The notes under the pieces: generated by a model
What the model saw: the letters and a program-made list of their open reading frames with translations, nothing else
The model's database searches: none
What the model was told of the DNA's origin: nothing
Made by a program: the position numbers and the translations under genes
In this document: positions 17,554 through 29,900 of the stretch, in pieces
Layout: each line of letters opens with the position of its first letter
How positions within the stretch are numbered: position 1 is the stretch's first letter
NCBI GenBank assembly: GCA_036675345.1
Contig: JAKFFE010000021.1
Location: 304,080 to 368,079 of the forward strand
Source: JALYOC01 sp036675345
Lineage (GTDB): Bacteria > Myxococcota > Myxococcia > Myxococcales > Myxococcaceae
Direction of reading: 5' to 3'
DNA: 64,000 nt

Positions 17554-19074
17554 GTGAGCTCGCACACGTCCATCCTCGGAATCGACTTCGGCACCACCAA
17601 CACCGCGGCCGCGTTCTTCGACAAGGCCGGGAAGCTCCGACTGGTCCCGGTGAAGGAGAAGGTTTTCATCCTTCCCTCGGCGGTGTGGTTCCGCGCCGCA
17701 GACAAGGCGGTGGTCGGCCACGCCGCCCGGATGCAGATCATCGACGATCCGCGGCACACCCTGTTCGGGGTGAAGCGCTTCTTGGGTCGCCGGTTCCAGT
17801 CCGGCTTCGTCAGCCAGAACAAGGACCGCTTCGCCTACAAGCTGATCGAGGGGATGGACGGCTACGCGGCGGTGGAGATCTACGGGCAGATCATCCCGCT
17901 GGCCGAGGTGGTCCAAAGCGTGATCCGGCAGATCCTGGACCACGCCAACCACACTGCCGGAGAGCCCTTCACCGAGTGCGTGATCACCGTCCCCGCCCAC
18001 GCCACCATCCGGATGCGGGAGGCCACCCGCAAGGCCGCGGAGCAGGCGGGCCTCAAGGTCCGGGCGATGATCAACGAGCCCACCGCGGCGGCGCTCTACT
18101 ACGCCAACCTCCGCAGCCCGGAGCAGACGGTGATGGTGTTCGACCTGGGGGGAGGGACCTTCGACGCCACCTTGATGGCGATCCGGAACCGGAAGGTGCA
18201 AGTGCTGGCCACCGGCGGCGATGCCTTCCTGGGCGGCGCTGATTTCGACGAGGCGATCGTCAACGCGCTCACCTCCCAGTTCGAGCGGACCCACGGGATC
18301 AACCTGCGGACCAACACGGTGGTGATGCAGCGGTTGGTGTTCGCCGCCGAGGCGGTGAAGATCGCGCTCAGCACCCAGCCCACCGCCAAGCTGCGCGTGC
18401 CCTGCGTGGCCGAGAAGGAAGGGACCTTCATCGACCTGGACTTCCAGCTGACCCGCGAGGGGCTGGAGCAGATCGTGGAACCGCTGATCGAACGGGCCGC
18501 GGGGGCCTGCGAGGATCTGCTCCAGCGGGCCGGGATGACGGTGGAGCAGGTGGACGAGCTGGTGCTGGTGGGCGGCCAGACCCGGATGCCGGCCATCCGC
18601 CGACGGTTTGCCCACTACAAGCGGTTCTCCAACGAGACCGACGTCCACCCCGACCTGGCGGTGGCGATCGGGGCGGCGGTGCTGGGGCGGAACCTGGCGC
18701 GCGGCATCACCGGCCTGCAAGACGTGGTTCCGATCCCGGTCAGCGCGATGTTCCCGGGAGGCAGGGTGGTGGAGGTCATTCCGGCCAACTCCACCGTTCC
18801 CACCTCCAAGCGGGTCTCGATCGGCGAGCTGCCAGCCTGGGACGCGCCGATCCCGATCGTCCTCCTGGAGGCCCTGGATCGAACCAGCATCGACCGGGAG
18901 GCGCTGGGGATGGTGGCCATCCCGCCGGATTGGCGCAAAGAGCAGCTCAAGGGCACGCCCCAGCTGGAGCTCACCATGGGGCAGGACTTCGTGCTCACCG
19001 CCAAGCTGGTCTCCAGCACCGGGGAGACCATCGCCGCGCCGATCTCCGAGCCCAGGTTTCCCCGCTCGGCGTGA
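17554..19074 (+). CDS. Short Hsp70-family protein
   Basis: A second Hsp70 homologue, about 506 residues. ATPase signatures are intact: GIDFGTTNTA near the N-terminus, FDLGGGTFDA, and VGGQTRMPAIRRR. A beta domain follows with VVPIPVSAMFPGG and NSTVPTSKRV, but the helical lid is absent, so the protein is about 110 residues shorter than the other Hsp70 in this window. Such lidless paralogues are common in myxobacteria and usually have specialised clients. The GTG at 17554 fits best; a GTG ten codons upstream (17524) is possible. The gene follows folD by about 40 bases and may be co-transcribed. Confidence 0.9.
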   Translation: MSSHTSILGIDFGTTNTAAAFFDKAGKLRLVPVKEKVFILPSAVWFRAADKAVVGHAARMQIIDDPRHTLFGVKRFLGRRFQSGFVSQNKDRFAYKLIEGMDGYAAVEIYGQIIPLAEVVQSVIRQILDHANHTAGEPFTECVITVPAHATIRMREATRKAAEQAGLKVRAMINEPTAAALYYANLRSPEQTVMVFDLGGGTFDATLMAIRNRKVQVLATGGDAFLGGADFDEAIVNALTSQFERTHGINLRTNTVVMQRLVFAAEAVKIALSTQPTAKLRVPCVAEKEGTFIDLDFQLTREGLEQIVEPLIERAAGACEDLLQRAGMTVEQVDELVLVGGQTRMPAIRRRFAHYKRFSNETDVHPDLAVAIGAAVLGRNLARGITGLQDVVPIPVSAMFPGGRVVEVIPANSTVPTSKRVSIGELPAWDAPIPIVLLEALDRTSIDREALGMVAIPPDWRKEQLKGTPQLELTMGQDFVLTAKLVSSTGETIAAPISEPRFPRSA

Positions 19075-19175
19075 CCGGGATTCCGTCCCCGCTTTTCGGG
19101 CACTGAGCGCCTGGCGACGGACGCTCCTCGCCACCCCCTTGGCGACCGGCTCCGGCCCGGTGGCTGCTCCTTCCT

Positions 19176-19751
19176 CTAGAAGTCCGCGGTGACCATCGTC
19201 GGCCCGAACACCACCTTCACCGGGCGCTCCCCGTCGAAGACGAAGAACTCCGGGTGGGGGAAGGAGTTGAGCAACAGGGTCAACCCCACCGCGGTCAGGA
19301 CGGCCCCGCCCCCCAGGGTGGCGAACCCGGCTGTGGCCAGCCCTGGTCGGTCCGAGCCCAAAGAGACCAGGGACAGGGCGCCGCCGGTGATCAGCGCCAT
19401 TCCTCCCAAACTTGTGAAGGTGATCCCGGTGACCTGGGAACCGTGGTCGGTGCCCACCGCCCGGATCCGGATCGGCCCCAGGTTCCGGTACGCCTCCACG
19501 CCGTAACCCAGCTGGATGTGATCCTCCCCGGAGCGGAGCATCAGCGGGCGTCCGGGCTCCGCGAAGCCCTGACAGGGGCTGGTGCAGACATGTTCGTTGC
19601 CGGCGAACACCTCCCACTCGTAACCGGAGTCGCCGGACAGCACCTCCACCGGGATGGTCCCGGCCGGTCCCTCTACCTTCGGGGGACGGATGCGGGTGCG
19701 CACGCAGCCGGAGGTCAGCATCACCAGCAGGGCAAGGTGAAGAGCTCGCAT
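19176..19751 (-). CDS. Predicted lipoprotein with two hydrophobic segments
   Basis: A 191-residue lipoprotein with a signal ending at the lipobox LTSGC (Cys16). The first half is beta-rich (PVEVLSGDSGYEWEVFAGNEHVC, with a possible disulphide CTSPC). Two Gly/Ala/Leu-rich hydrophobic stretches follow (GGMALITGGALSLVSL and GGGAVLTAVGLTLLL), giving a PEGA-like lipoprotein layout. I see no catalytic motif. It converges with the short Hsp70 gene. Function is unknown. Confidence 0.75.
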   Translation of the reverse strand: MRALHLALLVMLTSGCVRTRIRPPKVEGPAGTIPVEVLSGDSGYEWEVFAGNEHVCTSPCQGFAEPGRPLMLRSGEDHIQLGYGVEAYRNLGPIRIRAVGTDHGSQVTGITFTSLGGMALITGGALSLVSLGSDRPGLATAGFATLGGGAVLTAVGLTLLLNSFPHPEFFVFDGERPVKVVFGPTMVTADF

Positions 19752-19950
19752 GCCCCACACTCTACCAACTCCAGGGCACCCCGGGCTCAGAGGTCCGACC
19801 TCCGGTGATGAGCGTCATCCAGACGCCAAGGAGGCGCCCGTTGCGATGGGGTGGCCCTGAAGCACGCCCTCCAGGACCGCTACCTGCACTCGCCGTGGTC
19901 CACCGAGGTGAGGCAGCTGCCACCTGAGGCCAGCCTGACCGACTCCGACG

Positions 19951-20820
19951 TCACCGCGCCCGGATCGCGCTCAGGATCATCCGCGTCGCCGGGGACCGGT
20001 TCAGCGTATAGAAATGCACCCCGGGCACGCCGCGGTTGAGCAGCTCCATGCACTGCACCGTGGCGTGGGCGATCCCCAGCTGCATCACCGCGGTGGGGTC
20101 CTCCTTCACCTTCTCCAGCTGCAGCGCCAGCCGCATCGGCACCGTGGCGCCGCACATCCGGGTCATCCGCTCCAGCTGGGAGAAGTTGGTGATCGGCAGG
20201 ATGCCGGGGACGATCGGGATGTTGATTCCCACCCTTCGGGCGCGCTCGGCGAAGTCGAAATAGAACGCGTTGTCGAAGAAGATCTGGGTGACCAGGAAGT
20301 CCAGCCCGGCGTCGACCTTCAGCTTGAGGTTCTTGAGATCCAGCTCCCGGGAGGGGTTCTCCACGTGGCCCTCCGGATACGCGGCGCCCCCCAGACAGAA
20401 CGGGTAGTCCTGGTCCCGGATGTAGGCGATCAGCTCGGAGGCGAAGCGGAACCCACCCGGGGTGGGCACGAACTGCTTCTCTCCCTTGGGCGGGTCGCCC
20501 CGCAGCACCAGGAGATTCTGGATCCCCGCCTCGGCGAAGCGATCCAGGATCGGCTTCATCTCCTCGCGGGTGTGGCCCACGCAGGTCAGGTGGGCCATCG
20601 GTTCAATGCCGCTGGTCTGCTTGATCCGGGTGACCAGCTCGATGGTCTTGTCCCGGGTGCTGCCGCCCGCCCCGTAGGTGACGGAGACGAACCCCGGGTC
20701 CAGAGGAGAGAGCTCCTCGAAGGTCTTCAGCAGCTCGCCCACGCCCTCTTCGGTCTTCGGTGGGAAGAACTCGAAGGAGAAGCATGGGTTGGATGGATTG
20801 AGTCGATAACGCACCTTCAT
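19951..20820 (-). CDS. metF: 5,10-Methylenetetrahydrofolate reductase
   Basis: Reduces 5,10-methylene-THF to 5-methyl-THF for methionine synthesis, using FAD. The 289-residue product starts MKVRYRLNPSNPCFSFEFFPPKT, in which FEFFPPKT is the family signature with the catalytic Glu. It continues with SVTYGAGGSTRD, AHLTCVGHTREE, NLLVLRGDPP and VTQIFFDNAFYFDF. Length is typical of bacterial MetF. It is divergent from gcvT across a 93-base interval that contains a good promoter for gcvT. Confidence 0.96.
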   Translation of the reverse strand: MKVRYRLNPSNPCFSFEFFPPKTEEGVGELLKTFEELSPLDPGFVSVTYGAGGSTRDKTIELVTRIKQTSGIEPMAHLTCVGHTREEMKPILDRFAEAGIQNLLVLRGDPPKGEKQFVPTPGGFRFASELIAYIRDQDYPFCLGGAAYPEGHVENPSRELDLKNLKLKVDAGLDFLVTQIFFDNAFYFDFAERARRVGINIPIVPGILPITNFSQLERMTRMCGATVPMRLALQLEKVKEDPTAVMQLGIAHATVQCMELLNRGVPGVHFYTLNRSPATRMILSAIRAR

Positions 20821-20848
20821 GGTGGAGGATTGTAGTGCCGCGCGGCGG

Positions 20849-20876
20849 TTGATTGCGAAGTCCTGATCGCTATAGT
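20849..20876 (+). promoter_or_regulatory. Sigma-70-type promoter for gcvTHP
   Basis: TTGATT (20849-20854) and TATAGT (20871-20876) are separated by 16 bases, each matching five of six consensus positions. They lie about 37 bases before the gcvT ATG. The leader is too short for a glycine riboswitch. Confidence 0.7.
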
Positions 20877-20913
20877 CCGCGCGCTTTTCCGCTCTTCGAA
20901 AGGACCGCCCCCC

Positions 20914-21996
20914 ATGGCTCGGCAAACGCCTCTCTACGAGGCCCACAAGAAGCTGGGCGCTCGGATGGTTGATTTCGCCGGCTGGGACATGCCCGTCCAG
21001 TACACCGGGGTGATCGCGGAGCACGAGGCGGTGCGTACCGCCGCCGGCCTCTTCGACGTCTCCCACATGGGCGAGGTGGAGTTCCGCGGGCCCGGCGCGC
21101 TGGAGACAGTCAACGCGCTGATCACCAACGACCTGGCGCGCATCTCCGACGGGCAGGCGATCTACGCAGGGCTGCTCAACGACCAGGGCACCTTCGTGGA
21201 TGACGTGGTGGCCTACCGCTTCTCCCCGGAGCGGATCCTGATCTGCGTGAACTCGTCGAACACCGACAAGGACTTCGCCTGGATGAAGGAGCGCGCCAAG
21301 GGCGTCCAGCCGGTCAACCGCAGCGCCGAGTTCGCGCAGCTCGCGATCCAGGGCCCCAAGGCGGCGGGGATCGTCCAGCGCCTCACCCAGACCGACCTGA
21401 CCCCGATCGGCACCTACCGTTTCACCGAGGGCGCGGTGGCCGGCGTCCCCTGCATCATCTCCCGCACCGGCTACACCGGCGAGGATGGCTTCGAGCTGTA
21501 CTGCCCCTGGAACGAGGCGGAGAAGCTGTTCAACGCGCTGATGCAGGAAGGCCAGGCGGATGGACTCAAGCCGGCCGGGCTGGGCGCGCGCGACTCGCTG
21601 CGCACCGAGATGAAGTACGCGCTGTACGGCAACGACATCGACGACGCCCATACCCCGCTGGAGGCCGGGCTGGGGTGGATCACCAAGCTCGACAAGGCGG
21701 AGTTCATCGGCAAGGACGTCCTGGTCAAGCAGAAGGCCGAGGGGCTGAAGCGGAAGCTGGTCGGCTTCGAGCTGACCGAGACCGGCGTTCCCCGCCACGG
21801 TTACGCCATCCTCAAGGACGGCGCCCCGGTGGGCGTGGTGACGTCCGGCACCATGGGGCCCTCGGTGAAGAAGGCCATCGGCATTGGTTATGTCCCCACC
21901 GAGCTGTCGGCCGAAGGTTCGACCTTCCAGATCGACATCCGCGGACGTGCGGTCGGCGCCCGGGTGGTGAAGACCCCTTTCTACAAGAAGGCGTGA
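20914..21996 (+). CDS. gcvT: Glycine cleavage system T protein (aminomethyltransferase)
   Basis: Transfers the methylene group from aminomethyl-lipoyl-H protein to tetrahydrofolate, releasing ammonia. The 360-residue product begins MARQTPLYEAHKKLGARMVDFAGWDMPVQY, continues with LFDVSHMGEVEF and RTGYTGEDGFE (folate-binding region), and ends with the GRAVGARVVKTPFYKK motif common to GcvT. Length is typical. AAGGA lies nine bases before the ATG. It is the first gene of gcvT-gcvH-gcvP. Confidence 0.97.
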   Translation: MARQTPLYEAHKKLGARMVDFAGWDMPVQYTGVIAEHEAVRTAAGLFDVSHMGEVEFRGPGALETVNALITNDLARISDGQAIYAGLLNDQGTFVDDVVAYRFSPERILICVNSSNTDKDFAWMKERAKGVQPVNRSAEFAQLAIQGPKAAGIVQRLTQTDLTPIGTYRFTEGAVAGVPCIISRTGYTGEDGFELYCPWNEAEKLFNALMQEGQADGLKPAGLGARDSLRTEMKYALYGNDIDDAHTPLEAGLGWITKLDKAEFIGKDVLVKQKAEGLKRKLVGFELTETGVPRHGYAILKDGAPVGVVTSGTMGPSVKKAIGIGYVPTELSAEGSTFQIDIRGRAVGARVVKTPFYKKA

Positions 21997-22022
21997 CCCC
22001 CGCAGCACCCAGGAGCGCACCC

Positions 22023-22415
22023 ATGAGCAACAACCCGCAGGACCTCAAGTACACCAAGGAGCACGAGTGGGCGCGCGGTGACGCCAAGCTCGTGGTGGTC
22101 GGCGTCACCCAGCACGCCCAGGAGGCGTTGGGCGACGTGGTCTACGTGGAGCTGCCCAAGGTGGGCGCCACCATCACCGCCGGCCAGCCGTTCGGGGTGA
22201 TCGAGTCCACCAAGGCAGTCTCGGAGCTGTTCGCCCCGCTGACCGGCAAGGTGGTCAAGATCAACAGCACCCTCTCCGACAGCCCCCAGACCGTGAACCA
22301 GGACCCCTACGGCGCCGGCTGGCTGATCGAGCTCGAGCCCTCGGACGGCAAGCAGCTGGACACGCTGCTCACCGCCGCCGCGTACGAGCAGTTGATCAAG
22401 GACGCCGGCAAGTAA
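22023..22415 (+). CDS. gcvH: Glycine cleavage system H protein
   Basis: A lipoyl-carrying shuttle protein of 130 residues. The lipoylated Lys is Lys64 in the motif ESTKAVSEL, within a barrel-sandwich fold typical of H proteins (YTKEHEWARGD at the start, DPYGAGWL near the end). The ATG has AGGAG eight bases upstream and lies 26 bases after gcvT. The frame is open further upstream, but that part lies inside gcvT and is not used. Confidence 0.97.
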   Translation: MSNNPQDLKYTKEHEWARGDAKLVVVGVTQHAQEALGDVVYVELPKVGATITAGQPFGVIESTKAVSELFAPLTGKVVKINSTLSDSPQTVNQDPYGAGWLIELEPSDGKQLDTLLTAAAYEQLIKDAGK

Positions 22416-22445
22416 TTCCGCCTCTCGAAGGTTAAAGCCACCACC

Positions 22446-25319
<2,874 letters not shown>

Positions 25320-25346
25320 TCGCTCCCGCCTGAAACGCAGTGAGCC

Positions 25347-25377
25347 GAGCCCGGGTCCTCCCACAGGTCCCGGGCTC
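25347..25377 (+). terminator. Intrinsic terminator after gcvP
   Basis: A perfect 9-base stem, GAGCCCGGG (25347-25355) and CCCGGGCTC (25369-25377), with a 13-base loop, begins 28 bases after the gcvP stop. It is followed by the short pyrimidine run TTCACTT. Confidence 0.7.
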
Positions 25378-25547
25378 TTCACTTGCGGGCGGTGGGCCGG
25401 AAGGCGGCATCGCGTTCCAACCAGGAACGCTCAGCCGAGCCCGAGGTCCCGCGGTCCTCACCTGCGGGCCCTTCCTCCTTCACCGCCCGGTCAGCCCTCG
25501 CCGGATTGCCCTTTTGCGATCGCCCTTGTCGGTGGATGCTGCGTCGC

Positions 25548-26420
25548 ATGTCGAGCGTACCGGGGGCGGGTCGTAGGCAGTGGGATCAGCAGTCACACGA
25601 GGCGAAGGTGGAGAGGTTCTACGCGCCGGGAGCGGAGAACTTCTCCGAGATCCACGGCGGGTACCTCAACTTCGGGCTCTGGGAGCGGGAGGGGATGACC
25701 TACCTGGAGGCGGCGGAGCAGCTGATCCGCACCCTGGGTGAGCGGGCGCAGCTGGACGCCAACTCCACCCTGCTGGACGTGGCCTGCGGCACCGGGGCCC
25801 AGGATCTGGTGCTGGCCAGGACCTTCGGTCCCAAGCAGATCAGCGGGCTGGATCTCACCTGGGGACACGTGGAGATCGCCCGGGCCAGGGCGGAGAAGGC
25901 CGGGCTCTCGGATCGCCTCAGCTTCCACCATGGCACCGCGGTGAAGCTGCCCTTCCCGGACGCCAGCTTCTCCCACGTGATGTCGGTGGAGGGCTGCGTC
26001 CACTTCGACACCCGCGAGGCCTTCATGCGCGAGGCCTTCCGGGTGCTCAAGCCCGGCGGCCGGCTGGTGATGGCGGATTACGACCTGCGGCGCGAACCGA
26101 AGGGCGCGGACAAGCTGCTGCTCCAGGCGATGTGCGAGGCCTGGCATGTGCCGCTGGCCAACCGGGTGCCGGCCACCACTTTTGCTGGCACGCTGGAGCG
26201 GATCGGCTTTGTGGAGCCGAAGTTGGAGCAGGTGGCGGAGAAGACCATCCCCCAGTACGTCCGCGAGCAGTACACCTGGCGGCACTTCCGGGAGCTGTCC
26301 AAGGTCCGGGGCAACCTGATCGCCGCCGGCAGCCTGGTGATCGATGCCCTGGTGGCGCTGGCCTATCAGCGCGGGATCCTCGGCTACATCCTGGTGCAGG
26401 CCGAGAAGCCCAAGGGCTAG
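25548..26420 (+). CDS. Class I SAM-dependent methyltransferase
   Basis: A 290-residue small-molecule methyltransferase. Motif I is LLDVACGTGAQ, followed by the acidic strand end SGLDLTW, motif II region SFSHVMSVEGCVHF and post-motif LKPGGRLVMADYD. The N-terminal SEIHGGYLNFGLWE resembles sterol, quinone and sarcosine methyltransferases of the UbiE/RebM type. The substrate cannot be told. The start MSSVPGAG is preferred; an ATG four codons earlier is possible. A lone gene following the gcvP terminator. Confidence 0.85.
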   Translation: MSSVPGAGRRQWDQQSHEAKVERFYAPGAENFSEIHGGYLNFGLWEREGMTYLEAAEQLIRTLGERAQLDANSTLLDVACGTGAQDLVLARTFGPKQISGLDLTWGHVEIARARAEKAGLSDRLSFHHGTAVKLPFPDASFSHVMSVEGCVHFDTREAFMREAFRVLKPGGRLVMADYDLRREPKGADKLLLQAMCEAWHVPLANRVPATTFAGTLERIGFVEPKLEQVAEKTIPQYVREQYTWRHFRELSKVRGNLIAAGSLVIDALVALAYQRGILGYILVQAEKPKG

Positions 26421-26425
26421 GAGGG

Positions 26426-26578
26426 CTACTTCTCGGTGCGGCAGGCCACCTCCAGGAAGGTGGTCGGCTTGCCGCGCATCATCACCACCACGCACCGCAG
26501 CAGGCAGCGCACGCCGAACTCCCGTGCGATCAGGCCCGCGTTCCGCAGCACATCCCTGGTGGTGATCACTCCGACCAT
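26426..26578 (-). CDS. Small 50-residue protein with strong ribosome site
   Basis: Starts MVGVITTRDVLRNAG and ends EVACRTEK. A near-perfect Shine-Dalgarno (GGGAGGAG) lies seven bases before the ATG, unlike most short frames here, and codon third positions are G/C-biased. The sequence has three Cys, a hydrophobic RCLLRCVVVMM stretch and a basic MRGKP. I recognise no family; a small membrane-associated or regulatory protein is possible. It ends five bases from the convergent methyltransferase stop. Confidence 0.55.
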   Translation of the reverse strand: MVGVITTRDVLRNAGLIAREFGVRCLLRCVVVMMRGKPTTFLEVACRTEK

Positions 26579-26972
26579 TGTCTGCTCCTCCCGATTGCTC
26601 CTGTCGACCTGCGACCAGGAGCCCCGCCTCACCGCGCGACCCGGGGAGCGACACTGCAACGGCTTTGCCAGCCGCAAGCAGGCGAGGTCAGCATGAACAT
26701 TCGCCACCTTGCGCAGCCGACAGCGAACAGTCACCCGGGCCGGACAGCGGTCGTTTCATCCCCGTGGGGCCACCCACATGAAGAAACTTCTGGCAGCGGG
26801 CAGGGGACGTCGGCACCCGGACATTGAGCCGGGCCGGAAGGCCGGAGACCTGAAGCCAGTCCCGCTGTCGGCGGCGCCACAGAGCGGACGAAGTTACCGT
26901 CTCTCGACGGAGACGTAGGCCCAGCCCCTCATTCGTAAGGTGAGGGTCGCTGCGGCTGTCCCGCGGCCGTGT
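26579..26972. other. Intergenic region, no gene seen
   Basis: About 390 bases between the HEAT-protein stop and the small-protein start, both on the minus strand. It should contain the promoter of the small gene, but no clear -35/-10 pair is visible. Several short hairpins occur (for example CCGTC...GACGG near 26900), and one segment at 26839-26854 resembles a cobalamin-riboswitch B12 box; I do not accept it, because no gene lies downstream on that strand. Confidence 0.5.
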
Positions 26973-29900
26973 TCATCCCTCGGCGACGGTGAACACGTCC
27001 CGGGCGGCCTCGGCGATCTCTGTCCGGTCGTGCTGTCGGAGCACCCGCAGCGCCGACGCAGCGGGCTCCGCCCATCCCAGGCGCCCGCCGGCCTGGACGG
27101 TGGCGCTGAGTGCCACCGCCGGGGCGGAGGTGACCAACGGCTCCACCTCCCGCAACAAGGTGAGCGGGTCCCAGGCGGTCGGGCGGTGCGCCAGCAGGGA
27201 AGCCATCTCGGTGGCGATGCTCCGCTCCCAGGCGGCGTTCTCCGGGACCGACTGGATCAACCGCTGGAGGGCCGGACCCGGATCGCTCCAGTCGATGGCC
27301 AGCAGCTCCAGGCGGACCCGCGCCCGCGCAAAGGTGGGGTGGGGTGCCAGCGCCGCGGCCAGCTCGGTGAGCGGGGCCTCCAGCTGTCTGCGGACCGGCT
27401 CGGTCACCGCCGCCAGTCCGTCCACGATCGCCAGCGCTCGCTGCCGCGCGGGCTGGTCCCGGTCCAGGGTTGCGTCCCACTCCGCGGGCGTCGCGCTCCC
27501 CGCCAGCCTCGCCAGTGCCTCCACCAGCTGTGGACGACCGACCCCGTCGGGGATGAGGAACAGCAGCGTCGAGAGTCCCTCTCGCCACTCCGGGGCCGCC
27601 AGATCCACCAGCCGGGCCACGCAGCAGGAGACAGTCTCGACCTCGAGGGTGGCGGACCAGTTGCGCAGCGCCACCAGCGCCTCCTTGCGGACCCGAAGCT
27701 CTGGGTGGGTGACCAGTCCCAGGACCAGGCGCGCGTAGGCGGGTCTGGCCGAGGGATAGACGACGGAGACCGGCCGCTGCAGCAGGCTCCGGGCGACCTC
27801 CGGATGCGGATGCCGGGCGATCGCCTCCAGCAGCGCCAGGCCCTCCGGCACATCCAGCAAGGACGCCCCCGCATGGCCGATGGCGATTGCCAGATCCCGA
27901 TGGAGGTCGGGGCGGGCCAGCTCGATCTGGAGGCGTTGGAGGGCGAGCTCCGAACGCGAGGCCCCCAATAGCCGGATCGCCTCCTTCCTGGCCGTCAGCC
28001 GCGAGCCCGGGGCCTCCAGCAGGGCGATCATCGCCGCGTCCAGGGTCCGGGCCGGCAGCAGCCGGACCACCCGCGGGAGGGTGTACATCGCGACCCGGGC
28101 GCGATCTCCCTCCATCTGGTTCAGCAAGAGGGGAAGGGCCGAGGCGGGGCGGTCGATCCAGCCCAGGGCGCCGAGGGCAGCCTCGGCCATGCTGACGTCC
28201 CGCTCCCCCAGATAGCGGGCCAGCGTCTCCGCGGTGGTCACCGGCATGCGCGCCAGTCGCCACAGCGCCGAGGTCCGCTCCCAGGAGTTCCTCTTGGCGT
28301 CCTCCGCGAGGAAGGTCAGCACCTGGGCGAAGGTGTGCTGCTGCCGGGGCAGCCAGCGGTGGAAGCCGTCCTCCACCGGGGGGACCCAGCCGAAGTCGCC
28401 CAGGAGGAAGCGCCCCCGGGGCTTGGCTCCCTTCAAGTAGGGGTCCAGCCACTCCTGGCGCCGGCGATGGAGATGTTCGAAGACCCCGGGCAGCACCACC
28501 GAGGTCGCGTCCCGATCCAGCAGCGCACGGACCCGGCGGTCTCGGGTGTGCGGTGGGGCCAGCCAGAGCGCGGCCGCACGGTGGGCCACCGCCTCGGGCG
28601 AGGAGCGGAGCGCCGGCTCCAGGAGCGCCTGCAACAGATCCAGGGGATAGGCACGTCGGCCCAGCGCGCCGGCCAGGGTCAGCACCAGCCGGTGGTCGTC
28701 CCGGTCACGCGCGTCGCGCAGGTGGGGCAACAGCGCGCCCAGCACCGCCACCTCTGCGCCACGGGGGAGGTCGCGGTCCAGGGGAGGCAAGGCCAGAGAG
28801 CCGTGCTGGCCGGCCAGCTTGATCAGGGTCCGCAGCGCGAACTGGAACAGGGGAAGTGTCGGCGTCGCGGCCTCGGCGCGGATCAACCGGAAGGCCAGGG
28901 TCTGCAGCGCGTTGCGGGTGGAGGCGGAGGTGTCCCGGGCCTCCAGCGCGTAGGTGACCAGCCGTTCCAGCGCGGGCACGTGCTCGGAGAGGAGGAGCGA
29001 GAGTGGCAGTCGCGCGAGGGCGTGGAGCGCCGCCTGCCGCACGGGGTCCTGCTCATTCTTCAGCCGCTCCAGGGTCTCCAGCGTGGAGGAGAGCCCGCTT
29101 CGAGACCTGCCGGTGGCCTCCACCAGCTGCGTCAGCGCCATCGCCCGGTCCTCCGCCTGCGCCGCCCGGGACGCCGTGGTCAACACCGGACGGGCGGCGT
29201 CAATCGCCCGGTACGCCCAGAACCTCCGCGCCAGCACCTCGTCGTCCCGGGCCTCCTTGAGGTTCAGCATCCGGAGGGCCACCGCATCCCGGGTGGCATG
29301 GGGCAGCACCTCCAGGAGCGAGCCCGGCAGCTGTCCCAGCGCCCGGTCCCGAGTGGCTGCCGCGAACAGCGCCGCGCGCTGCGAAGGGGGCACCGCCTCC
29401 AGCAGCTGCTCCAGCAGTGAGAAGTGCTCGCCCACCAGGCGGGCCAGCTCCAGGCGCTGCTCGGGTATGAACGACTTCGCCTCCCGGAGCAGCGCAGGGG
29501 CGGCCCGCAGGAAGGCGTTGCGCAACCTGGGCTGGGTCATCCACGCGAAGGTCGCGGCAGGCGCGCGGCGGCTCAACAGCCCCATGCGCCTCACTGCAAA
29601 GGAGGGCACCGAGGCGACCGGGCCCAGGTCGGCCAGCAACCGCACCACCTCCTCGGGCCGATGGAACGCGATCTGCGCAAGCGCCTCGCCGAAGCGCTCG
29701 AAGCGGTAGGACCGCTCCCGCTCCGGTCCGCTCGCAATCCGCTCCCGCACGAAGGCCAGCACCGCGTCCGGCGAACGCCGCGCCAGCCGGGCCAGATGCG
29801 GGGTCACCTCTCCCAACCGGGCCAGGGCCGCGGGGAGAGCCGAGACGGGGAGCCCGGTGAGGAGACGCGAGGCCTCGCCGGTGCCCAGCCTGGCCTCCAC

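Noticed and set aside
19128..19145. Hairpin TCGCCA / TGGCGA between the short Hsp70 and the lipoprotein gene
   Set aside because: The stem is only six bases and no T-tract follows, so I do not call it a terminator.
20877..20913. Glycine riboswitch upstream of gcvT
   Set aside because: Only about 37 bases lie between the promoter and the start codon, far shorter than even one glycine aptamer.
26839..26854. Near match to a cobalamin-riboswitch B12 box (AGGCCGGAGACCTGAA)
   Set aside because: It agrees with the consensus at about 13 of 16 positions, but no upstream core elements are visible and the plus strand leads only into the antisense of the HEAT gene. A covariance-model search would settle it.
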